Origin: JAENVT01 sp963720775
Lineage (GTDB): Bacteria; Actinomycetota; Acidimicrobiia; Acidimicrobiales; Ilumatobacteraceae
Direction of reading: 5' to 3'
Length of the DNA: 64,000 bases
NCBI GenBank assembly: GCA_963720775.1
Contig: CAVRGR010000006.1
Coordinates: forward strand, 310,001-374,000
Under the pieces are notes generated by a model, which made no database searches, was not told the DNA's origin, and saw only the letters and a program-made list of their open reading frames with translations. Position numbers and translations under genes: made by a program. Positions 34,424-42,728 of this stretch are shown here, piece by piece; the stretch's first letter is position 1, and each line of letters begins with the position of its first letter.

Positions 34424-34445
34424 ATTATCTTAATATCAAGATAAT
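34424..34445. promoter_or_regulatory. MarR operator palindrome between exporter and regulator
   Basis: Perfect 8-bp arms ATTATCTT and AAGATAAT with a 6-base centre AATATC, strikingly AT-rich in a GC-rich window. It lies five bases from the exporter ATG and next to where the MarR -35 box would fall (MarR -10 TACCAT at 34467-34472, six bases before GTG). Binding would repress both genes. Confidence 0.7.
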
Positions 34446-34478
34446 GAATGGTCAACTGTTCTGGAGTACCATCGCGCC

Positions 34479-34988
34479 GTGCCGAGTCAGCGAGATGCAG
34501 TCGATCAGATCACGAGCCAATGGGCCTCCGTTCGGCCCGAGGTCGATACGTCACCGATCGAGGTGATCGGACGCGTGTCGCGGCTGTCGAGGTTGATCGA
34601 TCGACGCCTGGCCGAGAGCTTCGCTCGATTCGATCTCGAAGACTGGATGTACGACGTGCTGGCCACGCTGCGGCGCACGGGTGAGCCGTATCGACTCACC
34701 GCGGGCGATTTGGTTCGTCGTTCGATGGTCACGACCGGGGCCATCACCAATCGCATCGACCGCCTCGAGCAACGCGGCCTTGTCGAGCGAGCGTCGACGC
34801 AAGACCGTCGAAAGGTGATCGTGTGCCTGACGAAGAAAGGCTTCGACACCGTCGAGCAAGTCGTCGTCGCCCACATGGAAGCAGAGCGGGAGATCCTGGC
34901 GTCACTCTCCGAGCGTCGACAGCGCGACCTGGCCAATCTGTTGCGCACAGCACTCGTCGCCCTCGGCGACCTCGCCATCGATGACTGA
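34479..34988 (+). CDS. MarR-family transcriptional regulator
   Basis: A 169-residue MarR protein. The winged helix is clear: RLTAGDLVRRSMVTTGAITNRIDRLEQRGLVER (recognition helix and wing start), DRRKVIVCLTKKG (wing). Start is a GTG at 34479, apparently leaderless, since TACCAT is six bases upstream. It diverges from the DMT exporter across a perfect palindrome and probably represses both. The inducer is unknown. Confidence 0.9.
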   Translation: MPSQRDAVDQITSQWASVRPEVDTSPIEVIGRVSRLSRLIDRRLAESFARFDLEDWMYDVLATLRRTGEPYRLTAGDLVRRSMVTTGAITNRIDRLEQRGLVERASTQDRRKVIVCLTKKGFDTVEQVVVAHMEAEREILASLSERRQRDLANLLRTALVALGDLAIDD

Positions 34989-35060
34989 TCCCCGCGACGT
35001 TCTGCGTGCCCTCGTTCGACTCGGGTCGCCACCGCGTCGGCGGCATGAAGCATTGGTGCG

Positions 35061-35115
35061 TATGATCACCGCGCCGGCCCGGGCGAACCGCCATAGGGCC
35101 CCGATGCCAAGGAGG
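35061..35115 (+). promoter_or_regulatory. Promoter and ribosome site of a small ORF
   Basis: TATGAT at 35061-35066 is a good -10 box; no clear -35 box is seen at standard spacing. AAGGAGG at 35109-35115 is a strong ribosome site just before the ATG at 35120. The 131-base gap after the MarR gene holds nothing else I can support. Confidence 0.45.
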
Positions 35116-35119
35116 CACC

Positions 35120-35383
35120 ATGCCGACGATAATGGCCCACCACAATGTGAAGGACAAGGATCACTGGCTCGCCTCGCCGAAGCGCGCAGAGGTGATGGGG
35201 CCGCTGGGAGTGAGCAACATCCGCACGTTCGTCGACCCGCAGAACCCCACCCACGTCGGTCTGATCGCAGACGTCGAAGACGTGGACGCCCTCATGGCTG
35301 CGATGGCCAGCCCGGCTTTTGCCGAGGCGATGTCACACGACGGCGTAGTTCCCGACTCCGTGGTGTTCCTCTTCGAGGAGTAG
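35120..35383 (+). CDS. Conserved small protein, possibly ferredoxin-like alpha/beta barrel
   Basis: An 87-residue protein with an excellent AAGGAGG ribosome site and a consensus -10 upstream. The pattern (short strand, HHNVKDKDHWLA, a helix, THVGLIADVEDVDAL, a helix with PAFAEAMSHDGV, then a final strand VVFLFEE) suggests a dimeric alpha/beta barrel of the monooxygenase/muconolactone-isomerase-like type. No catalytic motif is evident. It lies downstream of the MarR gene but has its own promoter. Function unknown. Confidence 0.7.
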   Translation: MPTIMAHHNVKDKDHWLASPKRAEVMGPLGVSNIRTFVDPQNPTHVGLIADVEDVDALMAAMASPAFAEAMSHDGVVPDSVVFLFEE

Positions 35384-35407
35384 GCGCGTTCCCCACCTCG
35401 AGCGCGG

Positions 35408-36616
35408 CTAGTTCACAGGCGTGAGGTTGAGCCAGAGGGTGTTGAAGTGTTCGCCGGTGGGGTGGGTGTATGGCTTGTTGGGTGGGGGTGGTGGCCGGGT
35501 TGGTGGGTTGGCTGTGGCGCCGTAGGGGATTGGTTGGCCGCGGACGTTGTAGAACCGCAGTTGTCCGGGGATGTTGGCGTTGCCGGCCATGGTGAATTCG
35601 CCGCGGTGATAGGCGTGATGGTGCTTCGAGCACAGTGCGGCGAGGTTGTCGAGGTCGGTCGTGCCGTTGCGTAGCCATTCGATGATGTGGTGGATCTCGA
35701 GGTGGGTGGTGTTGTTGCAGCTGGGGTGGCGGCAGGTGCGGTCGCGGTCCAAGACGACGCGGCGGGTGTGTGGTGGGACTGTGTAGTGGGCGCGGCCGAC
35801 GTTGATCGGGATGCCTGTGGTGTGCCACAACGGTCGGATGACAGCGTTGCAGCACAACAGGTCGCGCAGGCTGGTGGGGAGTTGCGGGCCGTTGTTGAGC
35901 CAGGCGTTGGCTGGGCCGCCGTCGCTGTCGGTGTCGAGGTGCACATAGATGCGGTAGCGGTCACGCCGCGAGGCGCTGGTCACGGTGTCCAATGATCGGT
36001 TGCAGATCTCGACGAGGGCGTCGAGCCAGGTGACATCGGGCTGGCCGGCGTGGAACAAGGCGTCGCGGGCCTCCCTGAGTGCTTGATCGATGATCGCCCC
36101 GTGATGGGCTGGGGCACCGACATGCATGGCGAAGCGGCCGTCGTCACCGAACCCCGACGAGACATAGTCACGACGGTCGCCAGGCGGGCCGACCGGTGCC
36201 GGTTCGGGCTCCGCTTCGGGTCCGACATGGTGGACGTACCGTGACAGGGCGTTACGCAGCTGGCTGACCGACGCCGAGCGGGCCAGTTGGCAGACCTCGG
36301 CATCGTTGTGCGACGGGGTGTACTTGGCAACGGTGACGACTTGATCGACCGACAGTTCGCCATCGGCAAACGCGGCGAACGTCACCGGTAGTTCACGGGA
36401 GCGGCGGGCGGTGTCGACCAACTGGCGGGCCCGTGCCGGTGACAGACCGGTTTGCCAGGCCAGCCAGTGCTCGGGGGACTGGATCCCCCACTGCTGCCAC
36501 AAGTCGTTGTCGAGCGCTTCGACAACGCTGTCGACCAGTTGGGCATGCAGTGCGTTCAAGTGCCCGCACAGATCAGCCATGCGTTCTTGCAACACGCTGA
36601 CCGCCCCGTCATCCAT
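35408..36616 (-). CDS. HNH endonuclease with DUF222 domain
   Basis: A 402-residue protein of the actinobacterial 13E12-repeat-like family. An N-terminal helical DUF222 domain (about 1-290) precedes a C-terminal HNH domain with CRHPSC, EIHHIIEW and CSKHHHAYHRGEF (about 300-350). A Pro-rich tail follows. These proteins are often multicopy and some are tied to mobile or defence elements, but no mobile features are visible here. The start ATG at 36616 is preceded six bases upstream by TACGAT of a full consensus promoter, so the transcript is probably leaderless. Confidence 0.85.
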   Translation of the reverse strand: MDDGAVSVLQERMADLCGHLNALHAQLVDSVVEALDNDLWQQWGIQSPEHWLAWQTGLSPARARQLVDTARRSRELPVTFAAFADGELSVDQVVTVAKYTPSHNDAEVCQLARSASVSQLRNALSRYVHHVGPEAEPEPAPVGPPGDRRDYVSSGFGDDGRFAMHVGAPAHHGAIIDQALREARDALFHAGQPDVTWLDALVEICNRSLDTVTSASRRDRYRIYVHLDTDSDGGPANAWLNNGPQLPTSLRDLLCCNAVIRPLWHTTGIPINVGRAHYTVPPHTRRVVLDRDRTCRHPSCNNTTHLEIHHIIEWLRNGTTDLDNLAALCSKHHHAYHRGEFTMAGNANIPGQLRFYNVRGQPIPYGATANPPTRPPPPPNKPYTHPTGEHFNTLWLNLTPVN

Positions 36617-36622
36617 CCCCTA

Positions 36623-36651
36623 ATCGTACAAGTGTTCGATCAACCTGTCAA
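36623..36651 (-). promoter_or_regulatory. Consensus promoter of the HNH gene
   Basis: Read on the minus strand: TTGACA (36651-36646), 17 bases, TACGAT (36628-36623), then six bases to ATG 36616. This is the best sigma-70-type promoter in the window. Its -35 box overlaps the stop codon of the broken MFS gene, which suggests compact packing and leaderless translation. Confidence 0.65.
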
Positions 36652-37926
36652 ACCGAAACCGCGGCAACAGTGATGGTGACAACGTCCTTCGGGTCATGGA
36701 CTCGGCGGACATCACGACCCGTCAGACACAATGCGGCCGCGGCGGTGACGACAGCACCGATGAACAGCGTGTCCGCGGTGCCGAGGCGCGACGGTTCACC
36801 CAGCAGTCCACCGATGACGAAGCCACTGGCCATGCCGATCGTCGCCAGCACCGTGATCGTCGACTCGACTCGGGCACGCATTGCCTCCGGCGCGCCCGCG
36901 GCGATGACCGTGCCGAACGCCACGAGGCTCAGCGTGCCGAGCGGGTCGGCCAGCAGCTGCTGGCCGGCGAGCATGCAATAGCCGAGCACTGAGGGTCGGG
37001 GCGCCCACGCCATCAACGACATCGCTGGAACGATCACGGCGAGCGCGAGGACGATCGATCGGTGCAGGCCGAAGCGGGCCAGCACTTGCGGAGCAAGTGC
37101 AGCGGCGATCAGCGATCCGGCCCCGCCGACAGCGTAGATGACGCCCTGCGGCCCGGTGTCGTAACCCAACGTCTTGGTGACGTGCACGATCACGACGCTG
37201 CCGATGATGCCTGAGCCGAGGCCGGCGACGCACTTCGACAGAGCCACTGGGCCAAGTACTGCGTGGCGGCGCACGTACCGAGCCCCATCGGAGAGCTCGT
37301 CGAGCACGTGGGTGCGGTCGGCCCGGCTGCAGTGCGGGCGGCGTTGCCCGCAGGAACGCTACGGCCCCCGCTGCCCACACGAACGAAGCAGCATCGATTG
37401 CCAGACCGGCGGGCCCGCCGAACACGTGCACCAACCATCCAGCGGCACCGAACGCGGCCAGCTCGGCTACGGCCGAGACACCTTGAACGATCGACTGCGC
37501 GGCGGCGAACGATTCGAGCGGAACGGTGATCGGCACGGTCGAACGAAAGGCAGCGGTGAAGAACGGCACGATGCAGCCGGATGCGAAGCCGACGGCATAG
37601 ATCACTGGCATCGACAGGCGGTCGAGCACGGCGAGAACCGGTACCACCGCCGTAGTCGTTGCAAGTGCAAGATTCGTCACGATCAGCACGCGCCGGCGCG
37701 ACCAGCGATCGACGAGGGCCCCGGCGAAGAGTCCGAGTAGCGCGACCGGCAGAAGCTCGGCGGTGAACACGAGACCCACCGACAGCGTCCCCTGTTCGAG
37801 CTCTCTCGCTGCAGTCCACGGAAGCGCCAACCGCGAGACCATCGATCCGAACACCGACACGCCCTCGCCGATGACGAGTACACGCAAGTCGCGGTGTTTC
37901 CAGGCTGTGCCGACAGGAGACGTCAT
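36648..37926 (-). pseudogene. MFS transporter broken by one frameshift
   Basis: Two adjacent frames together give one MFS protein of about 425 residues. The N-terminal frame from ATG 37926 (MTSPVGTAWKHRDLRVLVIGEG) carries helices 1-6 and the loop LVDRWSRRRVL. After ALQ the protein continues in another frame as THVLDELSDGARYVRRHAVLG with helices 7-12, ending at 36648. Removing one base near 37326 restores the frame. It lies ten bases downstream of the AlkZ-like gene. It may be a real pseudogene, but three other genes here show the same type of single-base insertion, so a sequencing or assembly error is more likely. Substrate unknown. Confidence 0.8.
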
Positions 37927-37936
37927 TCGGACGCGC

Positions 37937-39139
37937 TCACGCCAACAGCTCCTTCTGCATGGGTGCAGGGAAGCGGACGTTCACCCGTGCGTCGCCGATC
38001 AGATCGCGAACGCGCTCGGCTTCGGCGGCGATCCTCGTCTGCCGGCTCTTCGGTACGTCGGCAAGCAGTCGATGGACAACCTCGCCTGTGTTGCATTGCA
38101 CCCAGCCGCCGACAACCTGCCCGTCGAGCCAGATCGTGGGACCAGCGTTGCCGCTGCGGTCGAACAGCGGACCGCCGAACTTGCCGAGCTCGCCGAGGTA
38201 CCACGATCGGCCTTTCCAGCCCATCGTCGTCGAGTCGAGTGCGGGCAGGAATGCGATCCACGGCGGCGCCACGGATCCACCGTCAGCGTCGTCGGCGAGC
38301 ATCCAGCCGGCCCCGTCGTCGAGATCGACCTCTTCTGCGTCGATGTCCGCCAGCGCCCGACGGGTCGTTGCCGCGGTCCAGCCTGCCCACCACTGGAGGT
38401 CGGCCGCAGTCACCGGCCCGAAGCGCGCCAGGTAGCATCGTGCCAGCTCAGCGGCACCCGCGCCGGCATCGGCATGAGCGTCGAATGACAGCCCGCCCGG
38501 CAACCACCGCTCGGTCACCGACCACGGGTACTCGGAGTTCACCCACGATCCATTCGGCCGGCCGCGCACGATCGCTCCGTCGAACCCGAGGTTCAGCAGC
38601 ACTCGTGTGTGCGCCCCCTGCGAGGCCGCGTACGGCTTGCCGACGGCCAGGCGCAACTTCTTCGTCAGGGCGGGAACGGCCTTTCCCAACTGACGCGCCG
38701 TTGCCGTGCCCATCGACTCCAGGGCCGACAACGTGTCGTGCCGCGCCGTCTTCACCCATGCCATCCCATCCTTGGAGATGCCGCTGTCTTCGACCATGCC
38801 GGCCAGCCGCTTCCACTGTGCGGAAGCCAGGGCCGTGGTGCATGCGGCGTGCGCCCACTGCGCCACTTCCGGCGTGAACACCCACAGCGTGCGCCGCATC
38901 GCGTGGTGACGGACAACCGTGCGATCGTCGTACAACGCGGTCGAGACAGCTTCGATCGACGGATGCTTCATGCGTGCCATGGCCGAGAGGTACACGGTCG
39001 CCGGGTCTGTCGAATGCAGCGCCACGACCGAGTTGGTGATCGCAGCCACGTCGTCGGTGCGTTCCGACGGCACGAGGCGATGGCGAACGGCCAGTCGCGC
39101 GCGACGCTGCTGATCGGTGATGGTGCGTCTCGCCGCCAT
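37937..39139 (-). CDS. Winged-helix (HTH_42/AlkZ-like) protein
   Basis: A 400-residue protein of the winged-helix DNA-binding HTH_42 superfamily, which includes the DNA glycosylases AlkZ and YcaQ. The first conserved block reads ALHSTDPATVYLSAMAR, where AlkZ enzymes carry a catalytic QxQ; here the positions are His-Ser-Thr, so glycosylase activity is doubtful or different. Later blocks (RRTLWVFTPEV, LARCYLARFGPVTAADLQWWAGW) fit the superfamily. ATG at 39139 chosen; longer frame upstream is not conserved-looking. Upstream of the MFS gene on the same strand by ten bases. Confidence 0.75.
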   Translation of the reverse strand: MAARRTITDQQRRARLAVRHRLVPSERTDDVAAITNSVVALHSTDPATVYLSAMARMKHPSIEAVSTALYDDRTVVRHHAMRRTLWVFTPEVAQWAHAACTTALASAQWKRLAGMVEDSGISKDGMAWVKTARHDTLSALESMGTATARQLGKAVPALTKKLRLAVGKPYAASQGAHTRVLLNLGFDGAIVRGRPNGSWVNSEYPWSVTERWLPGGLSFDAHADAGAGAAELARCYLARFGPVTAADLQWWAGWTAATTRRALADIDAEEVDLDDGAGWMLADDADGGSVAPPWIAFLPALDSTTMGWKGRSWYLGELGKFGGPLFDRSGNAGPTIWLDGQVVGGWVQCNTGEVVHRLLADVPKSRQTRIAAEAERVRDLIGDARVNVRFPAPMQKELLA

Positions 39140-39182
39140 GATGCGATTGTCGCGCCGGCCAGGGGGTCGACGCGCTAGCAGG

Positions 39183-39217
39183 TTGCGCGTCGGTGGACGA
39201 CCATGGCACACTACGAT
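39183..39217 (+). promoter_or_regulatory. Probable promoter of the ilvBNC leader
   Basis: TTGCGC (39183-39188), 18 bases, CACACT (39207-39212), then seven bases to the leader ATG, would give a leaderless leader-peptide mRNA. An alternative -10, TACGAT (39212-39217), is only two bases from that ATG and would start transcription inside it, so I favour the first. Not certain. Confidence 0.4.
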
Positions 39218-39219
39218 CA

Positions 39220-39261
39220 ATGCGTGCCGAAAACAGCTCGATTCTCGTAGTACTCATGTAG
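39220..39261 (+). CDS. ilvBNC leader peptide (branched-chain attenuator peptide)
   Basis: A 13-codon reading frame encodes MRAENSSILVVLM and stops at TAG 39259-39261. Codons 8-12 are Ile-Leu-Val-Val-Leu, exactly the three end products of the pathway whose first genes follow 109 bases downstream. It is immediately followed by a strong hairpin and then a rho-independent terminator. This is the classic layout of leader-peptide attenuation: when charged Ile, Leu or Val tRNA is short, the ribosome stalls at codons 8-12 and disturbs the first hairpin. Confidence 0.8.
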   Translation: MRAENSSILVVLM

Positions 39262-39289
39262 ACGCACGCCCCAACATTTGCGTGCGTCT
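39260..39289 (+). promoter_or_regulatory. Pause/antiterminator hairpin of the ilvB leader
   Basis: Arms GACGCACGC (39261-39269) and GCGTGCGTC (39280-39288) pair perfectly over 9 bp with a 10-base loop; A39260-T39289 extends the stem by one pair. The 5' arm begins in the leader stop codon, so a ribosome stalled over the Ile-Leu-Val run would cover it. Confidence 0.7.
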
Positions 39290-39290
39290 T

Positions 39291-39321
39291 GGCCTCCCAT
39301 CCGGGGGGCCGTTTGGTTTTT
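39291..39321 (+). terminator. Attenuator terminator upstream of ilvB
   Basis: Stem GGCCTCCC (39291-39298) with GGGGGGCC (39303-39310), eight pairs including one G-U, 4-base loop ATCC, followed by GTTTGGTTTTT. A rho-independent terminator placed 50 bases before the ilvB start, between leader peptide and structural genes. Confidence 0.75.
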
Positions 39322-39370
39322 CGGGCCAGTGCAGTAGGTAGCAATCGATGACGGCAAAGGGAGACAACAC

Positions 39371-41119
39371 ATGAAGATGACTGGGGCCCAGGCCCTGATC
39401 AAATCCCTCGAGATGGAGGGCGTGGAGGTCATGTTCGGCCTCCCGGGTGGGTGCATCCTGCCCGCGTACGACCCACTTCTCGATTCCTCGATCCGCCACA
39501 TCCTCGTACGGCACGAGCAGGGCGCCGGCCACATGGCCGAGGGTTATGCCCACGTCACGGGGCGCCCCGGCGTTGCCATGGTCACCAGCGGTCCGGCCGC
39601 AACCAACATGGTCACGCCGCTGTGCGATGCCTACATGGACTCGATTCCCATGGTGTGCATCACCGGCCAGGTGCCGACCACCGCCATCGGCACCGACGCC
39701 TTTCAGGAATGCGACACCGTGGGCATCACCCGCAGCGTCACCAAGCACAACGAGTTGGTCATGACGGCGCAGAACCTGCCGATGGCCGTTCGCCAGTCGT
39801 TCCGGATCGCCACCAGCGGCCGTCCGGGCCCGACGCTGATCGACGTTCCCAAGGACGTCCTGCAGAACTCGATGGAGTGGTACTGGCCGACCGAGGCCGA
39901 GGTCGCCGACAGCCTGCCCGGTTACCGTCCCAACGTGAAGGGTCATCCGCGGATGATCAAGGAGGCGGCCAAGTTGATCGTCGCCGCCGAACGTCCCATC
40001 CTCTATGTCGGCGGAGGAATCCTGAAGGCGCGTGCCGCTGAGGCGCTGCGCGAGCTGGCGGAGATGACCGGCATCCACGTCGTCACCACGCTGATGGCCC
40101 GCGGCGCGTTTCCCGACGATCATCCGTTGTGTCTCGGCATGCCGGGCATGCACGGCAACGCAACGGCGATCACGGCCCTGCAGCGCAGCGACCTGCTGAT
40201 CACGCTCGGCGCCCGCTTCGACGATCGCATCACCGGCAAGGTGTCGACGTTCGCTCCCGACGCGAAGGTCATCCACGTCGACATCGATCCGGCCGAACAG
40301 GGCAAGGTGCGCAAGCCCGACGTGCCGATCGTCGGTGACTGCCGTCTGGTGATCGAGGAGCTCATCAGAGCGATCCGCGATCTGTTGAACAGCGGCGCGC
40401 AGCGAGCCGACACGGGCGCATGGAAGAGCCGCATCAGCGGTTGGCGCGAGCAGTTCCCGCTGGCCTACGAGGCCAGCGAACCCGGTGAGGCGTTGAAGCC
40501 GCAGTTCTGCCTCGAGCAGCTGCGCGACAACGCCCCCGAGGGCACGATCCTCGTCAGCGGCGTCGGCCAGCACCAGATGTGGTCCTCGCAGTACTGGAAG
40601 TTCAACGAGCCCTACACCTGGGTCAACTCCGGCGGGCTGGGCACGATGGGGTTCTGCGTTCCGGCCGCCATCGGCGCCAAGGTCGGTCGCCCCGATCGCA
40701 CCGTTTGGGCGGTCGACGGCGACGGCTGCTTCCAGATGACCGCACAGGAACTGGTCACGGCAAGCGTCGAACGCATCCCCATCAAGGTCGCCATCTTGAA
40801 CAACAGCTACCTCGGCATGGTTCGTCAGTGGCAGGAGATGTTCTACGACGAGCGCTACAGCGAGGTCTACTTGTCGCCAGAGTTGCCCGACTTCGTCAAG
40901 TGGTCGGAGGCGATGGGTTGCGTCGGCATCCGCGTCGACAGCCCGGAAGAGGTGCAGCCGGCCATCGACAAGGCCAACTCGATCGATGATCGTCCGGTGG
41001 TCGTCGACTTCCGGGTCGACGCCCGCGAGAAGGTGTTCCCAATGGTTCCTGCGGGAATGGGCAACGACGACTTGATCCTCCCCGAGTCGCAGATGCCAAG
41101 AAAGGGAGCGCTGAGGTGA
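39371..41119 (+). CDS. ilvB: Acetolactate synthase large subunit
   Basis: A 582-residue ThDP enzyme. The catalytic Glu is in HEQGAGHMAEGYA, the central FAD-type domain lies at about 190-340, and the ThDP/Mg motif is GDGCFQMTAQEL with NNSYLGMVRQW. It condenses pyruvate to acetolactate, or pyruvate with 2-ketobutyrate, opening Val/Leu/Ile synthesis. A weak AAGGGAGA site precedes the ATG. Its stop overlaps the ilvN GTG (GTGA). Expression is governed by the attenuator at 39220-39321. Confidence 0.96.
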   Translation: MKMTGAQALIKSLEMEGVEVMFGLPGGCILPAYDPLLDSSIRHILVRHEQGAGHMAEGYAHVTGRPGVAMVTSGPAATNMVTPLCDAYMDSIPMVCITGQVPTTAIGTDAFQECDTVGITRSVTKHNELVMTAQNLPMAVRQSFRIATSGRPGPTLIDVPKDVLQNSMEWYWPTEAEVADSLPGYRPNVKGHPRMIKEAAKLIVAAERPILYVGGGILKARAAEALRELAEMTGIHVVTTLMARGAFPDDHPLCLGMPGMHGNATAITALQRSDLLITLGARFDDRITGKVSTFAPDAKVIHVDIDPAEQGKVRKPDVPIVGDCRLVIEELIRAIRDLLNSGAQRADTGAWKSRISGWREQFPLAYEASEPGEALKPQFCLEQLRDNAPEGTILVSGVGQHQMWSSQYWKFNEPYTWVNSGGLGTMGFCVPAAIGAKVGRPDRTVWAVDGDGCFQMTAQELVTASVERIPIKVAILNNSYLGMVRQWQEMFYDERYSEVYLSPELPDFVKWSEAMGCVGIRVDSPEEVQPAIDKANSIDDRPVVVDFRVDAREKVFPMVPAGMGNDDLILPESQMPRKGALR

Positions 41120-41664
41120 GCGAGATGAACCACCACATCCTCTCCGTCCTCGTGCAGAACCGGCCCGGTGTGCTGGCGCGCGTTGCCGGCCTGTTCGCCC
41201 GCCGCGACTACAACATCTTCTCGTTGGCGGTAGCGCCGGCCGAGGACGAGGGTTTCAGCCGCATCACCATCGTCGTCGATGTCGATTCTGCACCTCTCGA
41301 ACAGATCACCAAGCAGCTCTTCAAGCTGATCGAGGTGGTCAAGATCAGCGAGCTCGACCCGCTGAAGTCGGTGGAGCGCGAGCTGCTGCTCGTGACCGTT
41401 CGGGTCAGCCCCGAGCAGCGTGGCCAAGTGGTCGAGCTGGCGAACATCTTCGAGGGAAAGATCCTGGCTGTGGGGGTGGAAGCGATCACGATCAGCCTCG
41501 ATGGGCACCCCGACAAGCTCGACGATTTTGAAGAACTGCTGGCCGGATATGGCATCGTGGAGCTCCAGCGCACCGGCCGGGTGGCGCTGCCCAAGCTCGA
41601 CAAAGAGGCACGCCTGCGTGCCGCATCCAACACCAAGAAGAGCGACTACGGAAAGGCTGGCTGA
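41116..41664 (+). CDS. ilvN: Acetolactate synthase small (regulatory) subunit
   Basis: A 182-residue IlvN. The N-terminal ACT domain (HHILSVLVQNRPGVLARVAGLFARRDYNI) binds the feedback inhibitor, usually valine; the C-terminal ALS_ss_C domain (about 85-165) activates IlvB. GTG start overlaps the ilvB stop; an in-frame ATG nine bases later is also possible. Stop precedes ilvC by one base. Confidence 0.95.
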   Translation: MSEMNHHILSVLVQNRPGVLARVAGLFARRDYNIFSLAVAPAEDEGFSRITIVVDVDSAPLEQITKQLFKLIEVVKISELDPLKSVERELLLVTVRVSPEQRGQVVELANIFEGKILAVGVEAITISLDGHPDKLDDFEELLAGYGIVELQRTGRVALPKLDKEARLRAASNTKKSDYGKAG

Positions 41665-41665
41665 G

Positions 41666-42694
41666 ATGGCCGCGAAGATGTACTACGAGGCGGATGCCGA
41701 TCCGTCGATCATCCGCGGTCGCAAGGTCGCCATCATCGGTTACGGCTCACAGGGTCACGCACATGCTCTGAACCTGAAGGACTCTGGCGTACCCGTCGTC
41801 GTCGGCCTGCGTGAAGGAAGCAAGTCGGCCGCGAAGGCCGAAGCTGCCGGCCTGAAGGTGATGGACATCGGCGCAGCCTCGAAGTGGGCCGACGTGATCA
41901 TGTTGACGATGCCCGACACCGAGCAGAAGGCGACCTACGAAGAGTTCATCAAGCCGCACATGCGCAAGGGCAAGGCGCTCGCCTTCGCCCACGGCTTCAA
42001 CATCCGCTTCAAGCGCATCCGGCCGCCGAAGACCGTCGACGTCATCATGATCGCCCCGAAGGGCCCCGGTCACCTCGTTCGTCGTACGTACACAGAAGGC
42101 GGCGGCGTGCCGTGCCTCATCGCCGTGCACCAAGACGCCACCGGCGGGGCGCATGCCTTGGCGCTGAGCTATGCCGAGGCCATCGGCGGTGCCCGTGCCG
42201 GCGTGATCGAGACGACGTTCAGTGAAGAGACCGAGACCGACCTGTTCGGGGAGCAGGTCGTGTTGTGCGGCGGCCTCACGTCACTCGTCCAAGCGGGGTT
42301 CGACACGCTGGTCGAAGCCGGGTATCAGCCGGAGATGGCCTACTTCGAGTGCCTGCACGAGGTGAAGCTGATCGTCGACCTGATGTACGAGGAAGGCATC
42401 GCCGGCATGCGCTACTCGATCAGCGACACGGCCGAGTACGGCGATGTCACACGTGGGCCGCGGATCGTCAACGCGAGGACGAAGCTGGAGATGAAGAAGA
42501 TCCTCAAGGAGATCCAGTCGGGCAAGTTCGCCAGGGAGTGGGTTGCCGAGAGCGAGTCAGGCCGGCACAAGTTCAACGAGTTGCGCGAGGCCGGAAGAAC
42601 GCATCAGATCGAGGAAGTCGGAGGCCGGTTGCGGGCGATGATGCCGTTCCTCGGTGCCGGGCGCCAGAAGGTAGCCGATGTCAGTGGCGGATAA
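41666..42694 (+). CDS. ilvC: Ketol-acid reductoisomerase
   Basis: A 342-residue class I enzyme. The NADPH fold has GYGSQGHAHALNL at about residues 25-37, and the C-terminal knotted domain carries the Mg-binding motif with SEETETDLFGEQ and the ECLHEVK segment. It isomerises and reduces acetolactate to dihydroxyisovalerate. The ATG is one base after the ilvN stop, completing ilvBNC. The longer frame beginning upstream is shadow of ilvN. Confidence 0.96.
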   Translation: MAAKMYYEADADPSIIRGRKVAIIGYGSQGHAHALNLKDSGVPVVVGLREGSKSAAKAEAAGLKVMDIGAASKWADVIMLTMPDTEQKATYEEFIKPHMRKGKALAFAHGFNIRFKRIRPPKTVDVIMIAPKGPGHLVRRTYTEGGGVPCLIAVHQDATGGAHALALSYAEAIGGARAGVIETTFSEETETDLFGEQVVLCGGLTSLVQAGFDTLVEAGYQPEMAYFECLHEVKLIVDLMYEEGIAGMRYSISDTAEYGDVTRGPRIVNARTKLEMKKILKEIQSGKFAREWVAESESGRHKFNELREAGRTHQIEEVGGRLRAMMPFLGAGRQKVADVSGG

Positions 42695-42728
42695 GGTTGG
42701 CTGACGACAAGCGCGGGATGGGAAGACG

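Noticed and set aside
35408..36616. HNH gene as marker of an integrated mobile element or intein
   Set aside because: No terminal repeats, integrase or splicing motifs; DUF222/HNH genes are ordinary in actinobacterial chromosomes.
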